A stretch of DNA of 13,044 nt. Origin: DATMXT01 sp035560415. Its GTDB lineage: Bacteria > Bacillota > Clostridia > Oscillospirales > Feifaniaceae. The translations under genes were made by a program, and so were the position numbers. The notes beneath the pieces are model-generated. The model saw nothing but the letters and a program-made list of their open reading frames with translations. It was not told where the DNA came from and made no database searches. Each line of letters starts with the position of its first letter. Position 1 is the first letter of the stretch. This document shows positions 1-6,601 of this stretch, piece after piece. Location: NCBI GenBank assembly GCA_035560415.1, contig DATMZG010000141.1, positions 1 through 13,044 on the forward strand. The letters run 5' to 3'.

Positions 1-63
1 GCCGGTATATAGCGCATAAAGTTAACCGGATTTTCACAATAAAATCATTGCTCATTTTGTCGA

Positions 64-108
64 TTTATGTTAACATAGTTTACATAAAGAATATCAAACA
101 CACATATT
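64..108 (+). promoter_or_regulatory. Possible promoter/operator ahead of the GHL10-amidase gene
   Basis: This AT-rich stretch contains a perfect 12-bp palindrome TATGTTAACATA (66-77). It overlaps a second dyad, TTTATGT (64-70) with ACATAAA (82-88). A sigma-A-like pair TTTACA (79-84) and CATATT (103-108) with an 18-nt spacer would start transcription around 115, leaving a very short leader before the GTG at 132. The dyads would overlap the -35 box, as an operator would. The -10 match is mediocre, so this is a candidate only. Confidence 0.3.
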
Positions 109-131
109 ACGAACACGCGAGGTTAAGGACT

Positions 132-3035
132 GTGAAAAAACTGCTGCTGCTTGTCTGCGCCCTCATTTCCCTGCTTTTGACCGTGTTGCCCGCGTCGGCC
201 TCGGTCCCGGAGCAGCTCCGAGGGGTCTGGGTTGCCACCGTCTACTCCATTGATTTCCCGAGCTCAACCAATGTGCAAAAGCAAAAAGAGGAGCTTTGCG
301 CCATTCTCGACACGGCAAAAGCCGCCGGAATGAATGCGGTATTTTTTCAGGTCCGCCCCACCGGAGACGCCTATTATCAGTCCGACATTTTCCCCTGGGC
401 CAAATCTCTGACCGGCACCGCCGGCAAGAACCCCGGCTGGGACCCCTTGACCTATCTCATTGAGGAGGGGAAGACCCGCGGGATTGAGATACACGCCTGG
501 GTCAACCCCTACCGGCTGACTGAGGGCTCGGCCGACGCGCCCAACAACGACATCTCGGCCCTGCCGTCGGGGCACCCGGTGCGGGACAACCCCGCCATGG
601 CCGTGCCCTACGACGACGGCAAGCTCTACCTCGACCCGGGCAACCCCGAGGCGCGGGAGCTGGTCGTCGAGGGCATCAAGGAGATCGTCCAAAACTACGA
701 CGTGGCCGGCATCCACTTTGACGACTACTTCTACCCCTCCCCCACTGTCTCCAAAAACGGCACGAGCTACACCGCCTCGTTCAACGACTCAGCGAGCTAC
801 GCCAGATACGGCGGCTCGATGAGCCTCGCCGACTGGCGGCGGTCCAACACTGAGCAGCTCGTGCGGGAGGTCTATGAGGCCGTCAAGGAGCTCGACCCCG
901 ACTGCCAGTTTGGCATCGCGCCCTCCGGCATCTGGCGCAACGCCAAAAACGATGCGGCGGGCTCGAGTACAAACGGATTTGAGAGCTACACCTCAATTTA
1001 CGCCGATACAAGGGGCTGGGTCAAGAAGGGAATTTTAGACTACATATGCCCCCAGATTTACTGGACCATCGGCCAGACCGGCTCCGACTACAAAGTGCTG
1101 GTCAACTGGTGGAGCGACGTCTGCGCCGGCACCGGCGTGGACCTCTATGTCGGGCACGCGGCCTACAAGGTCGGCACCTCCTCGCCTGCCGCCTGGAGCG
1201 ACAAGTGGGAGATGGCACGGCAGGTCGAGCTCAACCGGGACCTTGGCACCGTGGCGGGCGACATCTACTACGGGCTGACCCAAATTGAGGACAACACGCT
1301 TGACCTTGCGACGACGCTGGCCACCCTCTATGAGGTGGGCGGCGCGCAGCCCACGAACACCGCCGCCGCGCCAAAGGCCGACGGCCTGATCATCGCCTAC
1401 CCCTCCTCGGGGGCCTCGCTGTCGTCGGCCAGGTCCTACATCATCGGGGCCGGCGACCCGAACGACCCCATCACGGTCAACGGCCAGGTCATTGACCGCA
1501 CCGCCTCAGGCTACTTTTCACTCTATGTCGACCTCGCCTACGGCGTCAACACCTTCACCTTCCAGCACAAGGGCGAGACCGTGACCTACACCTTAAACCG
1601 GCCGCAGTCGGTCTCACCGCCGGCAGTCCCGTATGTGATGGAGTCGGCCGGCTTTAGACCGGGCTCGCTTTGGCCCACTGAGGATAAGCGGTACGCCCCA
1701 AAGGAGACCTTCACCCTCTCCTGCGTCGCCCCGACCGGGGCCACCTCGGTCACGGCCAAGCTCGACGGCACGGTCTACGCGCTGAATCCGGGGGCGACCG
1801 TTTCCACACAGGGCATCCCCTGCCGGACATATTCCTACACCGTCACCATGGCCCAGCATGCGGGGCTGGGGCTCATCGACACCGGCGCCGTGACCTACCA
1901 GTTTGTCTATAACGGCAAAACCTACTCCACCCCCTCCGCCGGCAGCGTCTACTGCTACATGCAGGACCCGACCCTCATCGGCACCATTTTATATGACGCC
2001 ACCATCATGCGGACCTCCAACACTTCGTCGGCCGACCGCAAGACCCCCCTCTACAAGGGCGCCATGGACTACATCATCTGGGAGACCCCCTCCTATTATC
2101 AGCTGCGGTACGGCGGCTGGACCCTCAAGGAGAACGTCAAGACCGGAAATCTCACGCTGCCGAGCAACTACACCACGGCCATGACCGCCTTTTCCACGCC
2201 GACAAAGACCATCATCCGGTGGAAGCTGCCCTATTTCCCGGCCTACGAGACCGTGGAGTCGGACACCGGCTTTTCTGTCACGCTGCACAACACCTCCGGG
2301 CGGCAGCCGATGCCGCTTCCCGCCGCCAATGCCCTCTTTTCGGCCGTCACCTTCCGGCAGGTCAAGACAGACGCCGTCTACACTTTCACGACAAAGCGGG
2401 AGGGCGGTCTGTACGGCTACAAGCTGTCCTATGAGGACGGCTACCTGCGCATTGAATTCGACAATCCGCCGGCCGCCTCCGGCGCCACCATTTTGCTCGA
2501 CGCCGGACACGGCGGCACCGACCCCGGTGCCACCGGGCCTATGGGCCGGTACGGCGACAGGGAGTCGCAGCTCAATTTGCGGGTGGCCAAAGCCGTTCGG
2601 GATAAGCTGATTGCCAGAGGGTTCAAAGTGGTCATGGCCCGCACTGACGACAGCTCCGTGACCCTGGACACCCGCGCGGCCCTCATTCGCGCCACCGACC
2701 CGGCCTTAGCCGTCTCCATTCACCACAACTCGATGGACGCCGGCCAGAACATCGCTAACTATGCCGGCCCCATCACCTTCTACACCGAAAACCAGTCCAA
2801 GCGGTTTGCCAAAGTCATGCAGGCGGCGGTGTCGGAGGCCGTCGGCTCCTCGAGGACAAACGATTTCCGCTTTCAGGCGCTGGCGGTCTGCCGCATTCAG
2901 GAGTGCCCCGCCATTCTGATTGAACTCGGCTTCATTTCAAACCCCTACGAGTACGAATCGCTTGCGAGCGACAGCTACATCGACAAAGAGGCGCAGGGCA
3001 TCGTCAATGGCATCGTCAATTTCCTCAATTCATAA
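132..3035 (+). CDS. Secreted GHL10 glycosidase-like / N-acetylmuramoyl-L-alanine amidase fusion
   Basis: 967-residue exported cell-wall protein. I take the GTG at 132 as start: GAGG at 119-122 lies 9 nt upstream, and the product then opens with a classic signal peptide (KK, leucine-rich core, ASA cleavage near residue 24). The open frame reaches back to 48, but that extension has no signal-peptide character. Residues about 29-340 are a GHL10 (DUF187) TIM-barrel-like domain; motifs include RGVWVATVYSIDFPS near the N-terminus and GIHFDDYFYPS with D197/D198. Residues about 415-780 look like beta-rich linker domains; one, near GLIIAYPSSGASL, resembles a bacterial Ig-like repeat. The C-terminus (about 788-967) is an Amidase_3 domain with its zinc/catalytic residues present: H793 (DAGHGG), E811 (RESQLNL), H864 (SIHHNS) and E931 (IELGFISN). 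Amidase_3 enzymes cleave the amide bond between MurNAc and the stem peptide. The activity of GHL10 domains is poorly defined, so I infer a peptidoglycan-remodelling role for the whole protein. Monocistronic, with its own terminator. Confidence 0.9.
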   Translation: MKKLLLLVCALISLLLTVLPASASVPEQLRGVWVATVYSIDFPSSTNVQKQKEELCAILDTAKAAGMNAVFFQVRPTGDAYYQSDIFPWAKSLTGTAGKNPGWDPLTYLIEEGKTRGIEIHAWVNPYRLTEGSADAPNNDISALPSGHPVRDNPAMAVPYDDGKLYLDPGNPEARELVVEGIKEIVQNYDVAGIHFDDYFYPSPTVSKNGTSYTASFNDSASYARYGGSMSLADWRRSNTEQLVREVYEAVKELDPDCQFGIAPSGIWRNAKNDAAGSSTNGFESYTSIYADTRGWVKKGILDYICPQIYWTIGQTGSDYKVLVNWWSDVCAGTGVDLYVGHAAYKVGTSSPAAWSDKWEMARQVELNRDLGTVAGDIYYGLTQIEDNTLDLATTLATLYEVGGAQPTNTAAAPKADGLIIAYPSSGASLSSARSYIIGAGDPNDPITVNGQVIDRTASGYFSLYVDLAYGVNTFTFQHKGETVTYTLNRPQSVSPPAVPYVMESAGFRPGSLWPTEDKRYAPKETFTLSCVAPTGATSVTAKLDGTVYALNPGATVSTQGIPCRTYSYTVTMAQHAGLGLIDTGAVTYQFVYNGKTYSTPSAGSVYCYMQDPTLIGTILYDATIMRTSNTSSADRKTPLYKGAMDYIIWETPSYYQLRYGGWTLKENVKTGNLTLPSNYTTAMTAFSTPTKTIIRWKLPYFPAYETVESDTGFSVTLHNTSGRQPMPLPAANALFSAVTFRQVKTDAVYTFTTKREGGLYGYKLSYEDGYLRIEFDNPPAASGATILLDAGHGGTDPGATGPMGRYGDRESQLNLRVAKAVRDKLIARGFKVVMARTDDSSVTLDTRAALIRATDPALAVSIHHNSMDAGQNIANYAGPITFYTENQSKRFAKVMQAAVSEAVGSSRTNDFRFQALAVCRIQECPAILIELGFISNPYEYESLASDSYIDKEAQGIVNGIVNFLNS

Positions 3036-3052
3036 TAAGTCCAAACAGCTCC

Positions 3053-3085
3053 AAAGCGGGGCGGCCAATGGCCGTCCCGCTTTTT
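3053..3085 (+). terminator. Intrinsic terminator after the GHL10-amidase gene
   Basis: A GC-rich hairpin has AGCGGG(G)CGGCC pairing with GGCCG(T)CCCGCT around an AAT loop. One G-U pair interrupts otherwise perfect arms, and five T follow. It begins 18 nt after the stop codon. Confidence 0.9.
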
Positions 3086-3100
3086 CGGAAGATTTTTTCG

Positions 3101-3129
3101 TTGACCGCCGCTCACGGCTGATATATACT
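3101..3129 (+). promoter_or_regulatory. Sigma-A promoter of the YczE/YitT-like - MBL operon
   Basis: TTGACC (3101-3106) and TATACT (3124-3129) are separated by exactly 17 nt, one mismatch each to the sigma-A consensus. It lies between the upstream terminator and the AAGGAG of the next gene, giving a leader of about 38 nt. Confidence 0.8.
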
Positions 3130-3173
3130 GTCACTGAACCTGTTTTTACATATAGATTTAAAGGAGATACGAC

Positions 3174-3917
3174 ATGGAAAAGCGACAGACCCCATTTCTC
3201 AAATATCGGTACCCCACGCGTTTTGTGAGGCTTTTCATCGGGTTGGTGCTCTACGGGCTCAGTTCGGCGCTCAACTACCGCAGCATGCTGGGCCTGTCGC
3301 CATGGAACGTCTTCCACGCCGGAATTTCGCTGATGTCCGGCGTCTCAATCGGGCGCATCACTCAGCTTGTGGGGGCCGCCATCATTCTCATCGACATTGC
3401 GATGCGGGAGCCCATCGGCATGGGCACCATTGCCAACATGTTCATCATCGGCGGCTCCATGGACATGTTTTTGAACTCCGCTCTGCTGCCGCAGACCGCT
3501 TCGCTTCCCGTCCGCTGGTTCATGCTCATTGCCAGCATCGTCGTCTGCGGCATCGGCTCCTACCTCTACATGAGCGCCGCAATGGGGGCCGGCCCCCGCG
3601 ACAGCATGATGGTGGGGCTTGTCAAACGGTTCCCGAAAGTGCCCATCGGCGTTTTGCGCAACGCCATTGAGCTGACGGCGCTGGGCATCGGCTGGCTCAT
3701 GGGCGGGCTTGTCGGCGTTGGCACCGTGGCGTCCGCCTTGCTGCTCGGGCCTTCCATCCAATATTCCTTTAAGCTGTTTCATTTTGACGTCAAGGCGGTC
3801 CACTCCGAGAATTTCGCTGAGACCGTCGCAATCTGGTCCGGGAAAAAGACGCCGGAGGAGCCGCAGCCACCCGTGCAGGAGCGTGCGGAGGATATGGCCC
3901 GGGAGGGCACCAAATGA
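3174..3917 (+). CDS. YczE/YyaS/YitT-family integral membrane protein
   Basis: 247-residue polytopic membrane protein. AAGGAG at 3161-3166 sits 7 nt before the ATG. The N-terminal region (YPTRFVRLFIGLVLYGLSSALNYRSMLGLSPWNVFHAGIS) has the arrangement of the YczE-type members of COG2364: a membrane helix followed by a GLSPWxVFH-like loop. About five hydrophobic segments can be seen, roughly at residues 18-36, 61-75, 84-102, 112-134 and 160-190. A loop with GAGPRDSMM (about 139-147) is also typical of the group. The last 35 residues are hydrophilic and acidic, presumably cytoplasmic. No transport substrate is established for this family and I do not assign one. The stop overlaps the start of the next gene by 4 nt (ATGA), so the two are probably translationally coupled. 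Confidence 0.85.
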   Translation: MEKRQTPFLKYRYPTRFVRLFIGLVLYGLSSALNYRSMLGLSPWNVFHAGISLMSGVSIGRITQLVGAAIILIDIAMREPIGMGTIANMFIIGGSMDMFLNSALLPQTASLPVRWFMLIASIVVCGIGSYLYMSAAMGAGPRDSMMVGLVKRFPKVPIGVLRNAIELTALGIGWLMGGLVGVGTVASALLLGPSIQYSFKLFHFDVKAVHSENFAETVAIWSGKKTPEEPQPPVQERAEDMAREGTK

Positions 3918-4729
3918 AGCTGAAGGTGCTGGTCGAGAACAACACCTATATCGACGTCGACGCCATGGGAGAGCCCGGGCTTTGCTTCTACATTGAAGAG
4001 GGTGGCAAAAAGCTGCTGCTCGATACGGGCATCACGGAGCTCTACCGCAAAAACGCCCAGTTTTTCGGGGTCGACCTGTCCGGGGTGACTTCCGTCGTCA
4101 TCTCCCACGGCCACTATGATCACACAAACGGGCTCAAGGACCTCATGGCGCAGCCCTATGCCCAAAATATCGAACTTGTCGCCCATCCGGCCGCCTTTGC
4201 CCATAAGCAGCTCGAGTCGGGGCTCGACATCGGCTCTCAGGTCACCCGGTCGGAACTCGAAAAGGTCTTCAGGCTGACCTTGACCAAAGAGCCCTATTGG
4301 CTGACCGACCGGCTGGTCTTCCTCGGGGAAATTCCGCGCATATTCGACTTTGAAAACCGGGAACCCATCAATCTCATGCGGGATATGACCGGCCGGCTTG
4401 TACCCGACCCCCTCGCCGACGACACGGCGCTCGCCTACAAGGGCGAGGCCGGGGTCTACGTCATCACCGGCTGCTCCCACAGCGGTGTCTGCAACATCAT
4501 TGAGCGGGCAAAGCGGGTCTGCGGGGACGACCGGGTGGCGGGGGTTATCGGCGGCTTTCACCTCTTTGGCGCCACGGGGCAGCTGTCATCCACCATCGAC
4601 TACCTCTCCTCCGGGCACATCGGGCTTCTGGCCCCTTGTCACTGCGTCAATTTTCCGGCGAAGGCGGCCATTCACGCAAGGCTGCCGGTCGAGGAAGTCG
4701 CAGTCGGCTATGAGGTCATCTGGCGCTGA
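3914..4729 (+). CDS. Metallo-beta-lactamase-fold hydrolase, dihydropterin/RFAP-synthase-like (COG1237 type)
   Basis: 271-residue cytoplasmic protein with no signal peptide. The MBL metal site is intact: SHGHYDHTNGL gives H65, H67, D69 and H70. GCSHSG supplies H190, and GGFHL supplies H217. The spacing, the GCSHSGVCNIIERA motif and the C-terminal PCHCVNFPAKAAI segment match proteins annotated as 7,8-dihydropterin-6-yl-methyl-4-(beta-D-ribofuranosyl)aminobenzene-5'-phosphate synthase homologues. In bacteria outside methanopterin users that name is almost certainly not the real reaction, so I call only a metal-dependent hydrolase of this subfamily. It begins inside the stop codon of the membrane-protein gene (ATGA overlap), which suggests co-expression and perhaps a shared substrate. 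No clear terminator follows its stop, so transcripts may run on into the tRNA region. Confidence 0.85.
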   Translation: MKLKVLVENNTYIDVDAMGEPGLCFYIEEGGKKLLLDTGITELYRKNAQFFGVDLSGVTSVVISHGHYDHTNGLKDLMAQPYAQNIELVAHPAAFAHKQLESGLDIGSQVTRSELEKVFRLTLTKEPYWLTDRLVFLGEIPRIFDFENREPINLMRDMTGRLVPDPLADDTALAYKGEAGVYVITGCSHSGVCNIIERAKRVCGDDRVAGVIGGFHLFGATGQLSSTIDYLSSGHIGLLAPCHCVNFPAKAAIHARLPVEEVAVGYEVIWR

Positions 4730-4773
4730 ACAGACCTCTTTCGGGAGACTCGCTGCGGCGCTCAAAGTGATAC

Positions 4774-4802
4774 TTGACCCGACAGTTTTCGTGTGGTATA
4801 AT
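4774..4802 (+). promoter_or_regulatory. Strong promoter of tRNA-Thr
   Basis: TTGACC (4774-4779), a 17-nt spacer and a perfect TATAAT (4797-4802), preceded by an extended -10 TG at 4794-4795. The predicted start lies a few bases before the tRNA at 4819, typical of stable-RNA transcription. Confidence 0.9.
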
Positions 4803-4818
4803 GCGTTTTGTCGCATAA

Positions 4819-4894
4819 GCTGGTGTAGCTCAGCAGGTAGAGCAGCGCATTCGTAATGCGCAGGTCTTCGGTTCGAGTCCGAATACCAGCTCCA
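4819..4894 (+). tRNA. tRNA-Thr (anticodon CGT)
   Basis: A 76-nt cloverleaf folds completely. The acceptor stem GCTGGTG/TACCAGC has one G-U. The D stem is GCTC/GAGC. The anticodon stem GCGCA/TGCGC encloses loop TTCGTAA with anticodon CGT, which reads ACG (Thr). The T stem TTCGG/CCGAA has loop TTCGAGT. The 3' CCA is encoded after discriminator T. The gene is intact. The recombinase region to its right shows no duplicated tRNA 3' end, so the tRNA does not look like an att site. Confidence 0.97.
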
Positions 4895-4895
4895 C

Positions 4896-4929
4896 ATCTC
4901 CGTCAAGGGTTCTTGACGGAGATTTTTTT
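4896..4929 (+). terminator. Intrinsic terminator after tRNA-Thr
   Basis: A perfect 12-bp stem, ATCTCCGTCAAG (4896-4907) with CTTGACGGAGAT (4912-4923), has a GGTT loop and a run of seven T (4923-4929). It starts one base after the tRNA CCA. Confidence 0.95.
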
Positions 4930-5199
4930 GTACGAAAGGGAACGGCGCCTCAAAAAATGCCGTACCTCAACAAACCCGGTGCTCAAGGCGCAAGCACCCG
5001 GACCAAGACCGGATTGCCCATTAAGCTCGCGGCCTGTCATAACGCATCTGCGCAAAAAATGAAAACCGAGTGCCTCAATTGTGGTTTTGAGACACTCTTA
5101 TCATGTTCGCAGTGCCCACGCGGTCAAAACGGGATGGGGCGCTCTTTGACCGGCGGACATTTGCGGCCCAGGCTCGATATAAAAAAGCATATGTAAAAA
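4930..5199. other. Gene-poor stretch between tRNA-Thr and the invertible segment
   Basis: I see no convincing gene here. A plus-strand reading frame (from 4957, with an internal ATG at 5059) encodes a CxxC-x7-CxxC pattern, but there is no ribosome binding site and no family resemblance. The right end is A-rich (5181-5199) directly outside the left inverted repeat. The only clear structure is the hairpin at 5068-5097, listed separately. Confidence 0.5.
5054..5097 (-). terminator. Possible minus-strand terminator left of the invertible segment
   Basis: GAGTGCCTCAA (5068-5078) pairs with TTGAGACACTC (5087-5097) with one mismatch and an 8-nt loop. Read on the minus strand it is followed by a T-rich tail (GGTTTTCATTTTTT), so it could stop leftward transcripts leaving the recombinase segment before they run antisense into the tRNA. 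The interrupted T tract makes this moderate evidence only. Confidence 0.4.
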
Positions 5200-5227
5200 G
5201 ACGCAGTATATTGAGAACTGCGGCGCC
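5200..5227 (+). repeat. Left 28-bp inverted repeat (IR-L), presumed recombination site
   Basis: This is an exact reverse complement of 6602-6629, and neither repeat extends by even one base in either direction. Inside it is a smaller dyad, CGCAGT and ACTGCG separated by 9 nt (ATATTGAGA). That is the form expected of two recombinase half-sites around a crossover region. On the minus strand this dyad is followed directly by TCTTTTT outside the repeat, so IR-L may also act as a weak terminator for the recombinase transcript. Confidence 0.9.
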
Positions 5228-5258
5228 GTGGCACGAATGCGTTCATATTGCCGGGTTT

Positions 5259-6419
5259 TCAGAGATTGACGACGCAGTCTGTGACGGCGAATGGAGCGCT
5301 TGCCATGCGGGTGACATGCAGAGTGTTGAGCTTGTCCATCGCGATGATTTTCTGCTCCATGAGCGAGTGCGCATAGACGTTGAGCGTGATGGAGACATTC
5401 GAGTGCCCGAGTATTTCGCTGAGCGTCTTGATGTCGACGCCAAGCTCCAGCGCCCTTGTCGCAAAGGTGTGCCGGGTCGCGTGAAATTTGCGCTCCTTCA
5501 CCCCCGCCTGTTCAAGGGTTTTTTTAAACAGCTTTTCATAGGCTCTGGGGTCGGTCGGAACCGCCTCGCCGGAAATGAGATAACGGTCCCTGTCGGCGCC
5601 GCATGGCTCATACTCTCCGTATATTTTTAAAAGAAACTTCGGCAGCGGAATTTTCCGCATCGACTTTTGGCTTTTCGGCGTGCCGACAAGCAGCATGGTT
5701 TTATTCCCACCCGGCTGCGAGTTTCTCACACGGGTCACGGTTTTCGTAATCGACATGGTTCCCGATTCGTAGTCGAGATCACGCCACTTCAGGGCGCACA
5801 GCTCGCCAATCCGTATGCCGGTATAAAAGGTCAGGACAATTCCGAGCGCCCTGGGGTCCTGGGTGTGAAAAACCGCATTTTCAATCATTCGCTGCTCGCT
5901 CATAGAAAACGCCTGAACTTCGGAACTCTTTATTTTCGGAAGTTTTACCGCTTCCAAGACGGCCGGAGACGCCGGCTCGCCTCTCATGATTTGTCTCACA
6001 GCCGTTTTAAAAATCGTAAGGATTTTTCTCTTATAGGACTCCGAGAGCTCGGGGTCATCGCTGATGGACTTTACAAACCGGGTGACGGATGGCTGAGCGA
6101 GGCCCTGATTCTCCGCTTGATTAAAGAAGGGGATCGCGTATTTTCGAATGCAGCAGTCATAGCTTTCATAGGTGGACGGTTTCACCTCGGTTTTTACATC
6201 GCCGTCAAGCCACTGCTCCAAAAGGTCGGCCGCACTTGCCGGCGGGGAGGCTTTCCCGCTTTCATGCGGTTTGACCTTTTTTTGATAGGTATTCTTTTTT
6301 TCTTTGACCTCCCTATACGTTTTGGCGTAGACATACCGGTACCCCCCGTCCGGCTCGCGAATGCGCCCTTCCCAGCGCCCGTCCTTGCGTTTGTAAATGT
6401 TCTCGCCCCTTCTCGGCAT
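5259..6419 (-). CDS. Tyrosine recombinase/integrase, Tn916-Int-like
   Basis: 386 residues, full length. The ATG at 6419 is chosen because AAAGGAG lies 8 nt upstream; the open frame continues upstream only into AT-rich leader. The N-terminal 50 residues (RRGENIYKRKDGRWEGR) resemble the arm-type DNA-binding domain of Tn916-type integrases. A SAM-like core-binding domain follows (about 62-165), then the catalytic domain. All catalytic residues are visible: R203 (TGIRIGEL), probable K249, H313 and R316 (HATRH), H339 (LGHS) and nucleophile Y349 (NVYAHS). It should bind specific DNA sites, cleave through a 3'-phosphotyrosine and exchange strands. It is the only gene between the 28-bp inverted repeats, its stop lies 31 bp from IR-L, and no excisionase is present. 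These facts favour an invertase role over element excision, though an integrase relic of a mobile element is not excluded. Its own promoter is unclear; a GATAAT-like -10 on the minus strand (6493-6498) is the nearest candidate and lacks a good -35. Confidence 0.93.
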   Translation of the reverse strand: MPRRGENIYKRKDGRWEGRIREPDGGYRYVYAKTYREVKEKKNTYQKKVKPHESGKASPPASAADLLEQWLDGDVKTEVKPSTYESYDCCIRKYAIPFFNQAENQGLAQPSVTRFVKSISDDPELSESYKRKILTIFKTAVRQIMRGEPASPAVLEAVKLPKIKSSEVQAFSMSEQRMIENAVFHTQDPRALGIVLTFYTGIRIGELCALKWRDLDYESGTMSITKTVTRVRNSQPGGNKTMLLVGTPKSQKSMRKIPLPKFLLKIYGEYEPCGADRDRYLISGEAVPTDPRAYEKLFKKTLEQAGVKERKFHATRHTFATRALELGVDIKTLSEILGHSNVSITLNVYAHSLMEQKIIAMDKLNTLHVTRMASAPFAVTDCVVNL

Positions 6420-6519
6420 AACATGCGCTCCTTTCGTCCCTGACGTGAATTTTGACGGCTTATATCCAGATAAACACAAGAGAAAACCTTGTATTATCGT
6501 ACAAAACATGCCTGTAGAA

Positions 6520-6545
6520 TACTTTTTTCGGTATTTTTTTTCGTA
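6520..6545 (+). repeat. T-rich imperfect direct repeats in the recombinase leader
   Basis: Two overlapping copies of a motif of the form TA(C)T6-8CG(G)TA, at 6520-6533 and 6532-6545. They lie between the divergent recombinase start and the sigma-D-like promoter. Tn916-type integrases use short direct repeats as arm-type binding sites, and these are the best candidates in the segment. An A/T-tract bending or UP-element role is an alternative. Confidence 0.35.
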
Positions 6546-6562
6546 TATAGCCAACTTTGCCC

Positions 6563-6589
6563 TAATCTATGTTCAAATTGTGCCGATAT
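6563..6589 (+). promoter_or_regulatory. Sigma-D (FliA-like) promoter candidate for cheW-mcp, inside the invertible segment
   Basis: TAAT (6563-6566), a 15-nt spacer and GCCGATAT (6582-6589). The -10 matches the Bacillus sigma-D consensus GCCGATAT at all eight positions, and the -35 matches TAAA at three of four. Spacing is within the 14-16 nt norm. Transcription would start near 6596, just before the right inverted repeat, and run toward cheW. Sigma-D classically transcribes motility and chemotaxis genes, so box and downstream genes agree. No comparable sigma-A promoter is visible between the repeat and cheW. Confidence 0.7.
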
Positions 6590-6601
6590 ATTCAAACGAA
6601 G

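Noticed and set aside
4943..4960. Possible direct repeat with 6630-6650 (both CGGCGCCT followed by A-rich sequence)
   Set aside because: The match needs gaps after eight bases and does not continue; it is too short to call a duplication around the segment.
5059..5196. Small plus-strand protein with CxxC-x7-CxxC, zinc-ribbon-like
   Set aside because: No ribosome binding site before the ATG, no recognisable family, and it overlaps a hairpin. Probably a chance pattern.
5667..6443. 258-residue plus-strand reading frame opposite the recombinase
   Set aside because: It lies antisense to a gene with all its family motifs and has no ribosome site or resemblance to a known protein.
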